Assembly: GCA_900316115.1 (NCBI GenBank)
Contig: ONBN01000047.1
Location: 1 to 47,463, forward strand
Origin: an uncultured Eubacteriales bacterium
Lineage (GTDB): Bacteria > Bacillota > Clostridia > Lachnospirales > Lachnospiraceae
Direction: 5' to 3'
Length of the DNA stretch: 47,463 bases
The notes under the pieces are model-generated. The model searched no databases, had not been told where the DNA came from, and saw only the letters and a program-made list of their open reading frames with translations. Numbering within the stretch: position 1 is the first letter of the stretch; each line of letters opens with the position of its first letter. Shown one piece after another: positions 8,563 to 16,970 of this stretch. Made by a program: the position numbers and the translations under genes.

Positions 8563-9780
8563 ATGTCAGATGTGATAATTGTAGGCGGCGGTGCTTCCGG
8601 TTTAATAGCCTCTGTTATGGCTGCCAGGGCCGGCGCCTGTGTTACGGTACTGGAACAAAATGATAAACCTGGAAAAAAGCTCTCTGCTACAGGAAATGGA
8701 AAATGCAATCTTACAAACCTTAGTCAGAAGCCTGAAGATTACCGTGGCTCAGATCCGGACTTTTCTTCTTTTGCCCGGAATGCCTTTACGGTTTCTGATA
8801 CCCTTGATTTTTTTTCAGGGATCGGTGTTTATCCGATAAATAAAAATAATTATATTTATCCCCGCAGTGGTCAGGCTTCCAGCGTGACAGAACTTTTGTG
8901 CATGGAAGCATCCAGACTTGGAGTAAAAATAAAAACAAATGAAAAGGTTACAGACCTTGCTTGGGAAAATGGCAAATGGACTGTTTTTACAAAGACCTGG
9001 CATTATACGGGAGATTCCGTGATCCTGGCGGGAGGCTCTCGTGCTTCAGCAATAGCAGGCTCTGACGGCAGCTGCTATCAGCTTGCTGCTTCCCTGGGGC
9101 ATCGGATCATCAAACCTCTGCCAGCACTTACAGCTTTCAAATGCAGTGGTAGCTATTTTTCAGGATGGGCAGGAGTGCGGACACAGGCAAAGGTGACTCT
9201 TCTGATTGATGGAAACCTAAGGGAAAGTGCAGAAGGGGAAGTACAGCTTACAGAATACGGAATTTCCGGGATTCCGGTGTTCCAGATCAGCCGATATGGG
9301 ATCCGTAGTCTTTCAGATAAGAAAAAAGTATCTCTTATCATTGATTTTTTACCGGAAATCCAGGATCAGGCTCTGGAAAGCTTCTGGGAAAACCGAAAAG
9401 AAAAAAGCCCATGCAGAAGTGACAAAGAGCTTCTGATCGGTCTTTTTCCGGAAAAACTAAATAAAGTAATCTGTAATTATTCCAAAAAGCAGCGTGTAGG
9501 ATTACCTCACTTATTGAAAAACTTTCCGCTGGAAGTATGTGGCTATCTGCCCTATGAACAGGCTCAGATCTGTTCCGGCGGTGTTGATACCAGTGAAATC
9601 AATCCTTGTACCATGGAGTCCAGGTTATGTCCGGGACTGTATTTTGCGGGCGAACTCATTGATGTGGACGGTACATGTGGCGGTTATAATCTTCAATGGG
9701 CCTGGTCCAGCGGTGTTTGTGCGGGACTCCACAGTGCAGGAGTAACAGACAGTTCTTATAAGCAGGGAGAAAACATATGA
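8563..9780 (+). CDS. NAD(P)/FAD-dependent oxidoreductase, HI0933/YhiN family
   Basis: The protein begins with a dinucleotide-binding motif IIVGGGASGLIASVMAA (about 5-21), followed by KPGKKLSATGNGKCNLTN, the hallmark of the HI0933/YhiN (BaiN-like) flavoprotein family. Near the C-terminus GGVDTSEI and YFAGELIDVDGTCGGYNLQWAWSSG complete the FAD site. Length is 405 residues, normal for the family. Some family members reduce steroid or bile-acid enones, but that cannot be read from sequence here. GAGGAATATT precedes the ATG. The stop overlaps the next flavoprotein gene by four bases, suggesting joint expression of two soluble flavoenzymes. Confidence 0.9.
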   Translation: MSDVIIVGGGASGLIASVMAARAGACVTVLEQNDKPGKKLSATGNGKCNLTNLSQKPEDYRGSDPDFSSFARNAFTVSDTLDFFSGIGVYPINKNNYIYPRSGQASSVTELLCMEASRLGVKIKTNEKVTDLAWENGKWTVFTKTWHYTGDSVILAGGSRASAIAGSDGSCYQLAASLGHRIIKPLPALTAFKCSGSYFSGWAGVRTQAKVTLLIDGNLRESAEGEVQLTEYGISGIPVFQISRYGIRSLSDKKKVSLIIDFLPEIQDQALESFWENRKEKSPCRSDKELLIGLFPEKLNKVICNYSKKQRVGLPHLLKNFPLEVCGYLPYEQAQICSGGVDTSEINPCTMESRLCPGLYFAGELIDVDGTCGGYNLQWAWSSGVCAGLHSAGVTDSSYKQGENI

Positions 9781-11381
9781 TCAGAATCAGTCAGCTAAAG
9801 CTTCCGGTAGGCCATTCTAAAACAGCTCTTGAAAAGAAAATGCAAAAGACCTTGCATCTTCAAAATCAGCCTTTTACCTATCAGATCAAAAGACAGTCTT
9901 TGGATGCAAGACATAAAGAAGATAAAAAATTTGTTTATACCATTGACGTAAAAACAGATAACGAAAATCGTATATTAAAAAAGGTTCACGATAAAAATAT
10001 TACGTCAACCGCAGAAAAGACCTATCATTTTCCAAAGCCTGGAACGACTCCTTTACATTCCAGGCCTGTAATCGTTGGAAGCGGCCCTGCAGGGCTGATG
10101 TGCGCCTGGTATCTTGCAAAAGCAGGTTATGCACCTTTGCTTCTGGAGCGGGGAGAGGAAGCGCACCTGCGCCAGCAAAAGGTTGAAACATTCTGGAAAA
10201 ACGGTGTACTTGATCCTGACTCCAATGTTCAGTTTGGCGAAGGTGGCGCAGGTACTTTTTCAGATGGAAAATTAAACACTCTGGTAAAAGATACCTTTGG
10301 CCGTAATCAGGAAGTTCTCCGCCGTTTTGTGGAAGCAGGGGCAGGAGAAGAGATCCTGTATCAGCAAAAGCCTCATCTGGGCACAGATATGCTGGTGGGC
10401 ATTGTAGAAAAACTGCGAAACCAGATCCAGGAAATGGGTGGAACCGTGCGGTTTCATTCAAAGGTAACAGATCTTATTTTTCAACAGGATAAACTGCAGG
10501 CAGTCCAGATCAATCATCAGGAAATCATTCCTGCACAGATCTGCGTTCTTGCAATTGGCCACAGTGCAAGAGATACCTTTGGCATGCTTTATGAAAAGGG
10601 ACTTTATATGGAAGCCAAATCCTTTGCTGTAGGCCTGCGTATCCAGCATCCTCAGACTATGATCAATCAGGCCATGTATGGAGAAGAAGATAATTCGGTA
10701 CTTGGGCCTGCCAGCTATAAAGTGACCCATACCTGTGAAAATAAGCGAGGCGTTTATTCTTTTTGCATGTGCCCAGGAGGATATGTGGTCAATGCTTCTT
10801 CTGAAGAGCAGATGCTGGCTGTCAATGGTATGAGCTATCAGGCAAGAGACAGTGAAAATGCCAACAGTGCCATTATTGTAACCGTTTCTCCAGAGGATTT
10901 TCCTGGTAATGGCCCTATGGCAGGGATCAGGTTCCAGCGTGACCTGGAACGAAAAGCCTGGGAAGCCGGGAAGGGAAAAGTGCCGGTACAGTTGTTTAAA
11001 GATTATCAGAAGCATCAGGAAAGTAAGGCTTTTGGAAATGTAAAACCTTGTATCTGCGGTGCTTATACACTTGCTGATGTGCGAAAGATCTTTCCTGAGG
11101 AAATCGGAGATTCTATAGAAGAAGGGATCCTGGCATTTGGAAAAAGGATTCCTGGATTTGACAGGCCGGATGCTCTTTTATGTGGAATAGAAAGCCGTAC
11201 CTCTTCCCCGGTAAGGATCGTCCGGAACAAAGAACTGGAAGGAAACAAGCTGGGGATCTATCCCTGTGGTGAAGGCGCCGGTTATGCAGGCGGTATCACT
11301 TCAGCAGCTATGGATGGGCTGAAAGTAGCAGAAGCAATTGCCCAGAAGTATTCCATTCCTTATTACGAAAATATTAATTGA
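9777..11381 (+). CDS. Uncharacterised FAD-dependent dehydrogenase (COG2509 type)
   Basis: The 534-residue protein has an N-terminal region of about 95 residues (start MIRISQLKLPVGHS) before an FAD-binding motif VIVGSGPAGLMCAWYLAKAGY. The segment FGEGGAGTFSDGKLNTLVKD and the C-terminal PCGEGAGYAGGITSAAMDGLK are typical of the widespread COG2509 family. NAD(P)H-dependent redox function is inferred; no substrate is known. It is translationally coupled to the HI0933-type flavoprotein by an ATGA overlap. A new promoter starts within 13 bases of its stop, so it is probably the last gene of its transcript. Confidence 0.88.
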   Translation: MIRISQLKLPVGHSKTALEKKMQKTLHLQNQPFTYQIKRQSLDARHKEDKKFVYTIDVKTDNENRILKKVHDKNITSTAEKTYHFPKPGTTPLHSRPVIVGSGPAGLMCAWYLAKAGYAPLLLERGEEAHLRQQKVETFWKNGVLDPDSNVQFGEGGAGTFSDGKLNTLVKDTFGRNQEVLRRFVEAGAGEEILYQQKPHLGTDMLVGIVEKLRNQIQEMGGTVRFHSKVTDLIFQQDKLQAVQINHQEIIPAQICVLAIGHSARDTFGMLYEKGLYMEAKSFAVGLRIQHPQTMINQAMYGEEDNSVLGPASYKVTHTCENKRGVYSFCMCPGGYVVNASSEEQMLAVNGMSYQARDSENANSAIIVTVSPEDFPGNGPMAGIRFQRDLERKAWEAGKGKVPVQLFKDYQKHQESKAFGNVKPCICGAYTLADVRKIFPEEIGDSIEEGILAFGKRIPGFDRPDALLCGIESRTSSPVRIVRNKELEGNKLGIYPCGEGAGYAGGITSAAMDGLKVAEAIAQKYSIPYYENIN

Positions 11382-11393
11382 TGATAAACCCTC

Positions 11394-11422
11394 TTGACAT
11401 AATCAAGTATGCAAAGTATGAT
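11394..11422 (+). promoter_or_regulatory. Sigma-A promoter of the AbrB-type regulator gene
   Basis: A perfect TTGACA (11394-11399) and TATGAT (11417-11422, five of six) are spaced by 17 bases. An in-frame ATG at 11409 lies inside the promoter, so translation starts instead at 11448. Three direct repeats overlap the promoter (next entry). Confidence 0.8.
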
Positions 11423-11428
11423 AAGTAT
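11405..11428 (+). promoter_or_regulatory. Triple AAGTAT direct repeat, candidate operator
   Basis: AAGTAT occurs at 11405-11410, 11414-11419 and 11423-11428, exactly nine bases apart. The repeats cover the promoter spacer, the -10 box and the start region. The gene downstream encodes a swapped-hairpin DNA-binding protein, so autoregulation is likely. Confidence 0.5.
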
Positions 11429-11447
11429 AACAAATAGGAGAACATCT

Positions 11448-11654
11448 ATGGAGAAAAAAGAAGGAAAACATGCATGGACAGTTACAGTAGGGACAAAGGG
11501 CCAGATCGTGATCCCCAAAGAGGCAAGAGACATTTTCGGGATCAAGCCCGGAGATGCACTTCTGATCCTGGGGGATGATAAGCAGGGAATGGCGATTCCG
11601 CCCAAAGAAATGTTCGCATCATATTTTGAACAGATATTCGGCAATAAAAAATAA
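11448..11654 (+). CDS. AbrB/MazE/SpoVT-type DNA-binding protein
   Basis: At 68 residues this is a single swapped-hairpin AbrB domain. The core WTVTVGTKGQIVIPKEARD continues into FGIKPGDALLILGD, the canonical family motif. Proteins of this size bind DNA as dimers and act as transition-state regulators or antitoxins. No toxin gene is adjacent: the next gene is an amidohydrolase. The start ATG has TAGGAG seven bases upstream; an ATG 13 codons earlier lies within the promoter and is rejected. Three phased AAGTAT repeats over the promoter suggest it represses its own transcription. It probably controls the amidohydrolase as well, which starts 33 bases after its stop. Confidence 0.88.
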   Translation: MEKKEGKHAWTVTVGTKGQIVIPKEARDIFGIKPGDALLILGDDKQGMAIPPKEMFASYFEQIFGNKK

Positions 11655-11687
11655 ATACGGATATCTGTAAAGGAAGGGGAAACAGGT

Positions 11688-13625
11688 ATGCCGAAGATAT
11701 TTGGGATTCCGCTGATCGGCGTGATCCAGATGGTTTTAGGAACTGTTATCGTTATTTTTATTCTGATCAAATACAAGAAACAGCCCAAAAAGAAACACAG
11801 TGGCGAATATGTGATCAAGGATGTCCATGTTCTCACTGGCGATGGAACAGAATCAGAACATAAGAATGTATATATTAAGAAAGGTCTGATCCAGACCATT
11901 TCTTCAGATCCTCTGGATATACCTGGTGCACAGGTGATCCAGGGCACAGGCAAAACACTGATGCCAGGTCTTATTGACTGTCATGTGCATATCCAGGGTC
12001 TGAATAACCGCTGTGAAGCGGATAGTATGGCATTCCTTAAAGAGGAAGTGCCCAGGATCTTTCAGGAAAAGGTATTTCTATACGGGATCACGACCATTAA
12101 AGATCTGTGTGCTCCCAGACATTTTATTTACCAGTTGCGGGAACAGCTTCGTTCCGGTAAGATGGAAGGTCCGGAGCTGCTGATCGTAGGCCCTAATTTT
12201 ACTGCTCCGGATGGACATCCTGCCAATACACTGGGAGGAGATAATCCATGGATCCGTAAGGAAATGGCCATCGAAGTCACCACACCAGAGCAGGTACATG
12301 AAGGGATCATGGAACTGAAAAAGGCCGGTGTTGATTTCCTGAAATTTACATACCAGGGCGGAGATTACTGGTATTTTGATAAAAAGATCCCCATTGCCAA
12401 GATCAAAAAAGAACTGATGGAGCAGATCATCCGTGAAGGCAAGGAAAACGGCCTTAAAACTACTGCTCATGTATTTCATAAAGAAGATGTACGCCAGCTG
12501 CTTGAAGCAGGGATCTACGGCATCGAACACGGTGTTCTGGATGAAGCTCTGGAACCTGATGATGACCTGATCCGCCTGTGGAAGGAAAGCGGTGCACGCT
12601 TTGTACCTACAGTAAACGCCATGACCTATGAAAAAGATCCTTCCCGTCTGACAAACAGCCTTCATAACCTGAAAATACTTTATGACGCAGGGATCCCGAT
12701 TGCCATGGGTACTGACAATATGCTGGAAATGATGGGCGGTGATGTGGAGCATAAGGAGCTTGCTTACTATGTGGAAGCCGGCCTTACACCTATGCAGGCC
12801 ATCACCCTTGCTACAGGAAATGCTGCTAAGCATCTGGGTATTGAGAATCGGAAAGGCCTTGTAAAAGAGGGTATGGAAGCAGATCTGATCCTTCTTGATG
12901 AGGATCCTTCCAAGGATATTTCCAATATTCAGTTTATCCATCAGGTTTTCCGCAAAGGAAAGATTGTGTACTCCCAGAATGTGATCCAAAGCTACGATAT
13001 ACCGGAATATCATTATCCGGAATCAGTAAAGCAGATCCGTTTGAAAAGTACAGACGGGAAAGAAGAGAAGATCCTGGATGTTTCCCAATATAATACTTCC
13101 GGAAAGATCGTACAGAAGATCAACAAAGATGGTTCTCTTTGGGCTGAAGAGATCTGTCAGGCAGATAAAAACCTCTCTCTTCTTTCCTGGGAATATACTC
13201 GTTCCTCAGATCATACATCCTTAAAAGCAGTCAAAGAGAATGGGTTTATCCATATGACCGGTACATTTAAGGGTAAGGAGCAGGACAAACGCTTCCGTAT
13301 TGAAGACGGTCTGTGGTATCAGATGATGGAAATGGCACTTCCTGCATTCCTTGGATCCCAGGAAAATGAGATCCTGCTGTATTCCATTGGTACAGGCAAC
13401 AATCGTGGAGCTATGAATCTTGGTGAATTTGCTGCCAAGAAGCTTGGCCAGGAGCAGATCACAGTGGATGGCAAAACCTATTCCTGCGAAAAGGTAAGCC
13501 TTGTTCTTACCATGTTCTCCTGGGCATGGACAGGACTGTACTGGTATGATACACAGACAGGACAGCTGATCCAAAGTGGAGAAAAGAAAGGAAAAGCAGA
13601 GAAAATTTTATACAGGATCTGTTAA
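11688..13625 (+). CDS. Membrane-anchored amidohydrolase (imidazolonepropionase/prolidase-like)
   Basis: The 645-residue protein has an N-terminal membrane segment (about residues 5-28) followed by basic residues (KYKKQPKKKH), so the catalytic part is probably cytoplasmic by the positive-inside rule. It is a metal-dependent amidohydrolase: DCHVHI gives the first two His ligands, FLKFTY the bridging-lysine region, TTAHVFH and GIEHG further His, and MGTDN the catalytic Asp. The core resembles COG1228 enzymes. After about residue 440 there are some 200 residues of no recognised domain. The substrate is unknown. A strong ribosome binding site (AAGGAAGGGG) precedes it, it follows the AbrB-type gene closely, and a strong terminator follows. 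Confidence 0.85.
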   Translation: MPKIFGIPLIGVIQMVLGTVIVIFILIKYKKQPKKKHSGEYVIKDVHVLTGDGTESEHKNVYIKKGLIQTISSDPLDIPGAQVIQGTGKTLMPGLIDCHVHIQGLNNRCEADSMAFLKEEVPRIFQEKVFLYGITTIKDLCAPRHFIYQLREQLRSGKMEGPELLIVGPNFTAPDGHPANTLGGDNPWIRKEMAIEVTTPEQVHEGIMELKKAGVDFLKFTYQGGDYWYFDKKIPIAKIKKELMEQIIREGKENGLKTTAHVFHKEDVRQLLEAGIYGIEHGVLDEALEPDDDLIRLWKESGARFVPTVNAMTYEKDPSRLTNSLHNLKILYDAGIPIAMGTDNMLEMMGGDVEHKELAYYVEAGLTPMQAITLATGNAAKHLGIENRKGLVKEGMEADLILLDEDPSKDISNIQFIHQVFRKGKIVYSQNVIQSYDIPEYHYPESVKQIRLKSTDGKEEKILDVSQYNTSGKIVQKINKDGSLWAEEICQADKNLSLLSWEYTRSSDHTSLKAVKENGFIHMTGTFKGKEQDKRFRIEDGLWYQMMEMALPAFLGSQENEILLYSIGTGNNRGAMNLGEFAAKKLGQEQITVDGKTYSCEKVSLVLTMFSWAWTGLYWYDTQTGQLIQSGEKKGKAEKILYRIC

Positions 13626-13631
13626 AATCCG

Positions 13632-13672
13632 GCCTGCAGGTATGTAAAGTATCTGCAGGCTGTTTCTTTTTA
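13632..13672 (+). terminator. Strong rho-independent terminator after the amidohydrolase gene
   Basis: GCCTGCAG (13632-13639) and CTGCAGGC (13653-13660) form a perfect eight-base-pair stem, extendable by two pairs, followed by TGTTTCTTTTT. It closes the abrB-type/amidohydrolase unit. Confidence 0.9.
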
Positions 13673-13708
13673 TCTTTATAAAAAAGAAATTAAATTTTTT
13701 TCAGAGAG

Positions 13709-13737
13709 TGTACATCCATCTTTTTTTATGCTAAAAT
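13709..13737 (+). promoter_or_regulatory. Promoter of radC and probably the mre/min block
   Basis: TGTACA (13709-13714) is followed after 17 bases by TAAAAT (13732-13737) with an extended -10 TG at 13729-13730. The ATG at 13736 falls in this -10 box, so radC begins at 13769. No other promoter is obvious before minD, so this may drive the whole cell-shape operon. Confidence 0.65.
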
Positions 13738-13768
13738 GAGTTTCGTATTCCAGAAGCTAAGGAATCAT

Positions 13769-14560
13769 ATGAAAAAAACAGATCAAATCCATACATTACC
13801 GGAACAGGGCAGACCTTACAGGATGATGGATCTGCCACCGTCCCAGCGCCCTTATGAGAAGTGTCTAAAGGACGGTCCCGGGATTCTAAGCGACAGTGAG
13901 CTGCTGGCAGTGATCCTGCGCAGCGGTACCAAAGATGCAAGTTCCCTTACACTTGCACACGAAATACTGAATCATACAGAGAAAACTTCATTTCCAGGAC
14001 TTCTAGGGATCCTGCATATGTCCCTCCCGGAACTGATGAAGATAAACGGCATTGGCAAGGTGAAGGCCATCCAGCTGAAATGCATCGGGGAATTATCCAA
14101 GCGGATGGCACGAGCAGCCGCCAGACCACAGCTCTCTCTGAACAGCCCGGATACAATTGCAAAGTATTATATGGAGCAGCTCAGACATGAAGAACAGGAG
14201 CTGCTTCTGTGTATGATGTTTGATACACGCAGCCATTTACTGGGAGAGGAGATCTTATCCAAAGGTACAGTGAACAGTACTGTGATCACTCCCAGGGAAG
14301 TATACCTTGCTGCGCTTAAATATCATGCCACCTGCATTGTGCTTGTACATAACCATCCAAGCGGAGTAACAGAGCCCAGTGCAGGAGATATACAGACTAC
14401 ACAACGTATCCTTCGTGCAGGGGAGATGCTTGGTATCACTCTGCTGGATCATATTATCATCGGGGATCAGGCATACACCAGCCTGAGAGAAAATGGAATG
14501 ATGGAGCTGGTTTGTGATGAAGGGGCAGATACATGCTTTTTGAAAAAACATACGGGATAG
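13769..14560 (+). CDS. radC: RadC/MPN-domain protein
   Basis: RadC-family proteins carry an N-terminal helix-hairpin-helix-like region (INGIGKVKAIQLKC) and a C-terminal JAMM/MPN metalloprotease-like domain. Here H194-N-H196-P-S-G followed by the Asp of SAGD gives the zinc-ligand pattern. The family is named for DNA repair, but its true role is unsettled. The chosen start gives 263 residues and has AAGGA five bases before the ATG. radC next to mreB is a common Firmicute arrangement. The gene overlaps the MreB-like gene by 28 bases. Confidence 0.92.
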   Translation: MKKTDQIHTLPEQGRPYRMMDLPPSQRPYEKCLKDGPGILSDSELLAVILRSGTKDASSLTLAHEILNHTEKTSFPGLLGILHMSLPELMKINGIGKVKAIQLKCIGELSKRMARAAARPQLSLNSPDTIAKYYMEQLRHEEQELLLCMMFDTRSHLLGEEILSKGTVNSTVITPREVYLAALKYHATCIVLVHNHPSGVTEPSAGDIQTTQRILRAGEMLGITLLDHIIIGDQAYTSLRENGMMELVCDEGADTCFLKKHTG

Positions 14561-15546
14561 ACCTTGGCAGCAGCTCAGTAAAGGTATATTCTCTGATCAG
14601 AAATAAAAGTTATTTAGAGAAAAATATGATTGCATCTAAAGGACGCAGGATCATTGCTGTTGGGAACGAAGCATATGAGATGTTTGAGAAATCACCTGTA
14701 GGGATTTCCGTTACGTCTCCTATGTCCTTTGGTATGATCGCCAATCTGGAACTCCAGGAGATCGTGCTGTACAGCATGATGCGTAGGATCGACAGGATCC
14801 TTGGTATCGGTTCTGTGATGTATTTTGCTGTTCCGCTGGATATGACAGCTATTGAGAAGCGGGCCTATTACCAGGTGGTAAACGGACACTGGCTTCGCAA
14901 GAACAGGGTATACATGGTGGAAAGCCCCATTGCAGATGCGATCGCCATGGGAGTTGATATTGAGAAGAATGAGGGCAGCATGATCGTGAACATCGGAGCC
15001 CAGACTACCCGTTTTTCCATTATCACCGGAGGCAAGATCATTATCAGTCGTAAGATCCCTATTGGCGGCAGACAGATGAATGAAGCCATCTGCAGTGAAG
15101 TACGCAAGCGGTACAACCTTCAGATCGGCACACGCACAGGGAAGCGCCTTAAGATCGTTATGGGGCGTCTTTCTGACCAGCGCAAGGAAGCCAGGAAGGT
15201 AGTTGGAATCGACAGTGTTTCCGGTCTGCCAAGAGAAGAGATCATTTCTGCTTATGTGGTCAATGACGGGATCATGAACTGTGTGAATGAGATCGCTGCT
15301 GAAATGAAAACATTCCTTGAGCGTACTCCGCCTCAGATTGCCTATCATGTGGCAAAAGAAGGGATTTTCCTTACAGGCGGCAGTACCAGGGTTCCATACA
15401 TAGACCAGTATCTTGCCAGCTATACAGGATTTGCTTTTAACCTTTCTCCGCTGTATGAGAATTCGGCAGTGGCAGGACTGGAAAAGATCATGAAGAACAG
15501 AGATCTTCGTAAATGGGCACAGCCCATTAAACAGAGAAAATTGTAA
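14533..15546 (+). CDS. mreB: Divergent MreB-like actin homologue
   Basis: MreB polymers guide cylindrical wall synthesis. This 337-residue protein keeps the actin-fold signatures: phosphate-1 GIDLGSSSVKVY near the N-terminus, phosphate-2 IVNIGAQTTRFS, and the adenosine motif LTGGSTRVPYI. It is clearly divergent: the usual GTANT phosphate-1 loop is GSSSV, and GGGT of phosphate-2 is replaced by GAQT, which may alter nucleotide hydrolysis. AAGGGG lies eight bases before the ATG inside the end of radC. Position directly before mreC and mreD supports the shape-determining assignment. Confidence 0.85.
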   Translation: MLFEKTYGIDLGSSSVKVYSLIRNKSYLEKNMIASKGRRIIAVGNEAYEMFEKSPVGISVTSPMSFGMIANLELQEIVLYSMMRRIDRILGIGSVMYFAVPLDMTAIEKRAYYQVVNGHWLRKNRVYMVESPIADAIAMGVDIEKNEGSMIVNIGAQTTRFSIITGGKIIISRKIPIGGRQMNEAICSEVRKRYNLQIGTRTGKRLKIVMGRLSDQRKEARKVVGIDSVSGLPREEIISAYVVNDGIMNCVNEIAAEMKTFLERTPPQIAYHVAKEGIFLTGGSTRVPYIDQYLASYTGFAFNLSPLYENSAVAGLEKIMKNRDLRKWAQPIKQRKL

Positions 15547-15562
15547 TTTAGGGGAAATATAA

Positions 15563-16453
15563 ATGAAAAACCTGAAAAGGAAAATCCATTTCCGGATCAA
15601 TCTGAAAAGTAAACACCTGCTTGCAATCATGACACTGTTCTGTGTAAGCTGTATTGTAGCGACTTTTGCATCCGGTGCAGCCACAGCACCTTTGCAGGAG
15701 GCAGCAGGGCTTGTGGTAGTACCTTTTGAGAAAAGTATTAATAAGATCGGACAGATTTTGTCTTCTGCCAGACAGAGTTTAAAGGATAAGCAGGATCTGA
15801 TAAGTGCAAATGAAGAACTTCAAAGCCAGATCGATAACCTGACCCAGCAGAACAATAAGCTGGTCCAGGATCAGGGAGAACTTCTCCGTCTGAGGGAGCT
15901 GTATAAGCTTGATGAAGAGTATGCTGATTATCCAAAGGTAGCTGCCAGGATCATTTCCAAGGATCCTGGGAACTGGTACGATACATTTATGATCAACAAA
16001 GGTTCCAATGACGGTATCCGTGTGGATAATAATGTGATCGCAGGGAAGGGTCTGGTAGGGATCGTAACAGAAGTAGGTCCCGGATGGGCTACTGTGCGTT
16101 CTATCATTGATGACAGCAGCAGCGTAAGTGCCATGACTGTGAGCACTTCTGATAACTGTGTAGTCACAGGTGATCTAGAGCTTATTGATGAAGGCAAGCT
16201 TCGGTTTGAGCAGCTTTACGATCAGGAAAATAAAGTTACTGCCGGAGAGAGGATCGTTACCTCTAATATCAGCGAGAAATATGTTGAGGGACTTTTTATC
16301 GGCTATGTAAATGATGTGGAACAGGACAGCAACAATCTGACCAAGACAGGCACGATTGTAACACCTGTGGATTTCCAGCATCTGAAAGATGTTTTTGTGA
16401 TCACGGTAAATAAACAGGATTCCATACAGCAGGAGGCTTCCAATGAAGAGTAA
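15563..16453 (+). CDS. mreC: Rod shape-determining protein MreC
   Basis: MreC is a bitopic membrane protein linking MreB to periplasmic/extracellular wall enzymes. At 296 residues this has a short basic cytoplasmic start, one membrane helix (about 18-40), a coiled coil (about 65-110, rich in E, Q, L) and a beta-rich C-terminal region with KGLVGIVTEVGPGWATVRSIID, the MreC core. A good ribosome binding site (AGGGGAAAT) precedes the start. It ends inside the first codons of mreD. Confidence 0.95.
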   Translation: MKNLKRKIHFRINLKSKHLLAIMTLFCVSCIVATFASGAATAPLQEAAGLVVVPFEKSINKIGQILSSARQSLKDKQDLISANEELQSQIDNLTQQNNKLVQDQGELLRLRELYKLDEEYADYPKVAARIISKDPGNWYDTFMINKGSNDGIRVDNNVIAGKGLVGIVTEVGPGWATVRSIIDDSSSVSAMTVSTSDNCVVTGDLELIDEGKLRFEQLYDQENKVTAGERIVTSNISEKYVEGLFIGYVNDVEQDSNNLTKTGTIVTPVDFQHLKDVFVITVNKQDSIQQEASNEE

Positions 16454-16970
16454 GATTGTATGGGTTATTACCATCATTATATGCTTTTTATTGCAGTGTA
16501 CCCTTCTGGATCTTATATCCATTGGATCCATCACCCCCAATCTGATGCTGATCCTTACCATTTCCATGGGGTTGATGCGGGGGCGTAAAAGGGGATTGTG
16601 GACCGGATTTTTTTCCGGACTGCTGGTGGATCTTTTTTATGGATCCTTATTCGGGTTTTATGCACTGATCTATATGTATATTGGCTTTTTCAGCGGATAC
16701 GCACACAGGATCTATTATGATGATGATATCAAAGTGCCTATGGTGCTGGCTGCTGTAGGAGATTTTCTCTATAATTTTGCTGTTTACGGCCTGCAGTTCC
16801 TCCTTCGTGGAAGACTTGGGCTGCACACTTATCTGTACCGGATCATTCTTCCGGAAGTAGCATATACTGTATTTTTGACCCTGATCGTATACAGGGTATT
16901 CCGTTTTATCAATTATCGCTTTATGGATATTGCAAGGAAAGAAAGTGAGTCAATTTGGGTAATAAAATAA
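16443..16970 (+). CDS. mreD: Rod shape-determining protein MreD
   Basis: The 175-residue protein is almost entirely hydrophobic with five or six predicted membrane helices. It carries the family segment TPNLMLILTISMGLMRGRKRGLWTGFFSGLLVDLFYG. MreD works with MreC in the elongation complex. It overlaps mreC by 11 bases and the PBP2 gene by 16 bases, so translation along this operon is coupled. Confidence 0.92.
   Translation: MKSKIVWVITIIICFLLQCTLLDLISIGSITPNLMLILTISMGLMRGRKRGLWTGFFSGLLVDLFYGSLFGFYALIYMYIGFFSGYAHRIYYDDDIKVPMVLAAVGDFLYNFAVYGLQFLLRGRLGLHTYLYRIILPEVAYTVFLTLIVYRVFRFINYRFMDIARKESESIWVIK

Noticed and set aside
12078-13013. 311-codon open frame antisense to the amidohydrolase
   Set aside because: Shadow of a real gene. 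Composition is unlike a protein and motifs on the other strand are clear.
14692-15684. 330-codon open frame antisense to the mreB-like gene
   Set aside because: Covers the conserved actin-fold motifs on the opposite strand; no independent coding signal.
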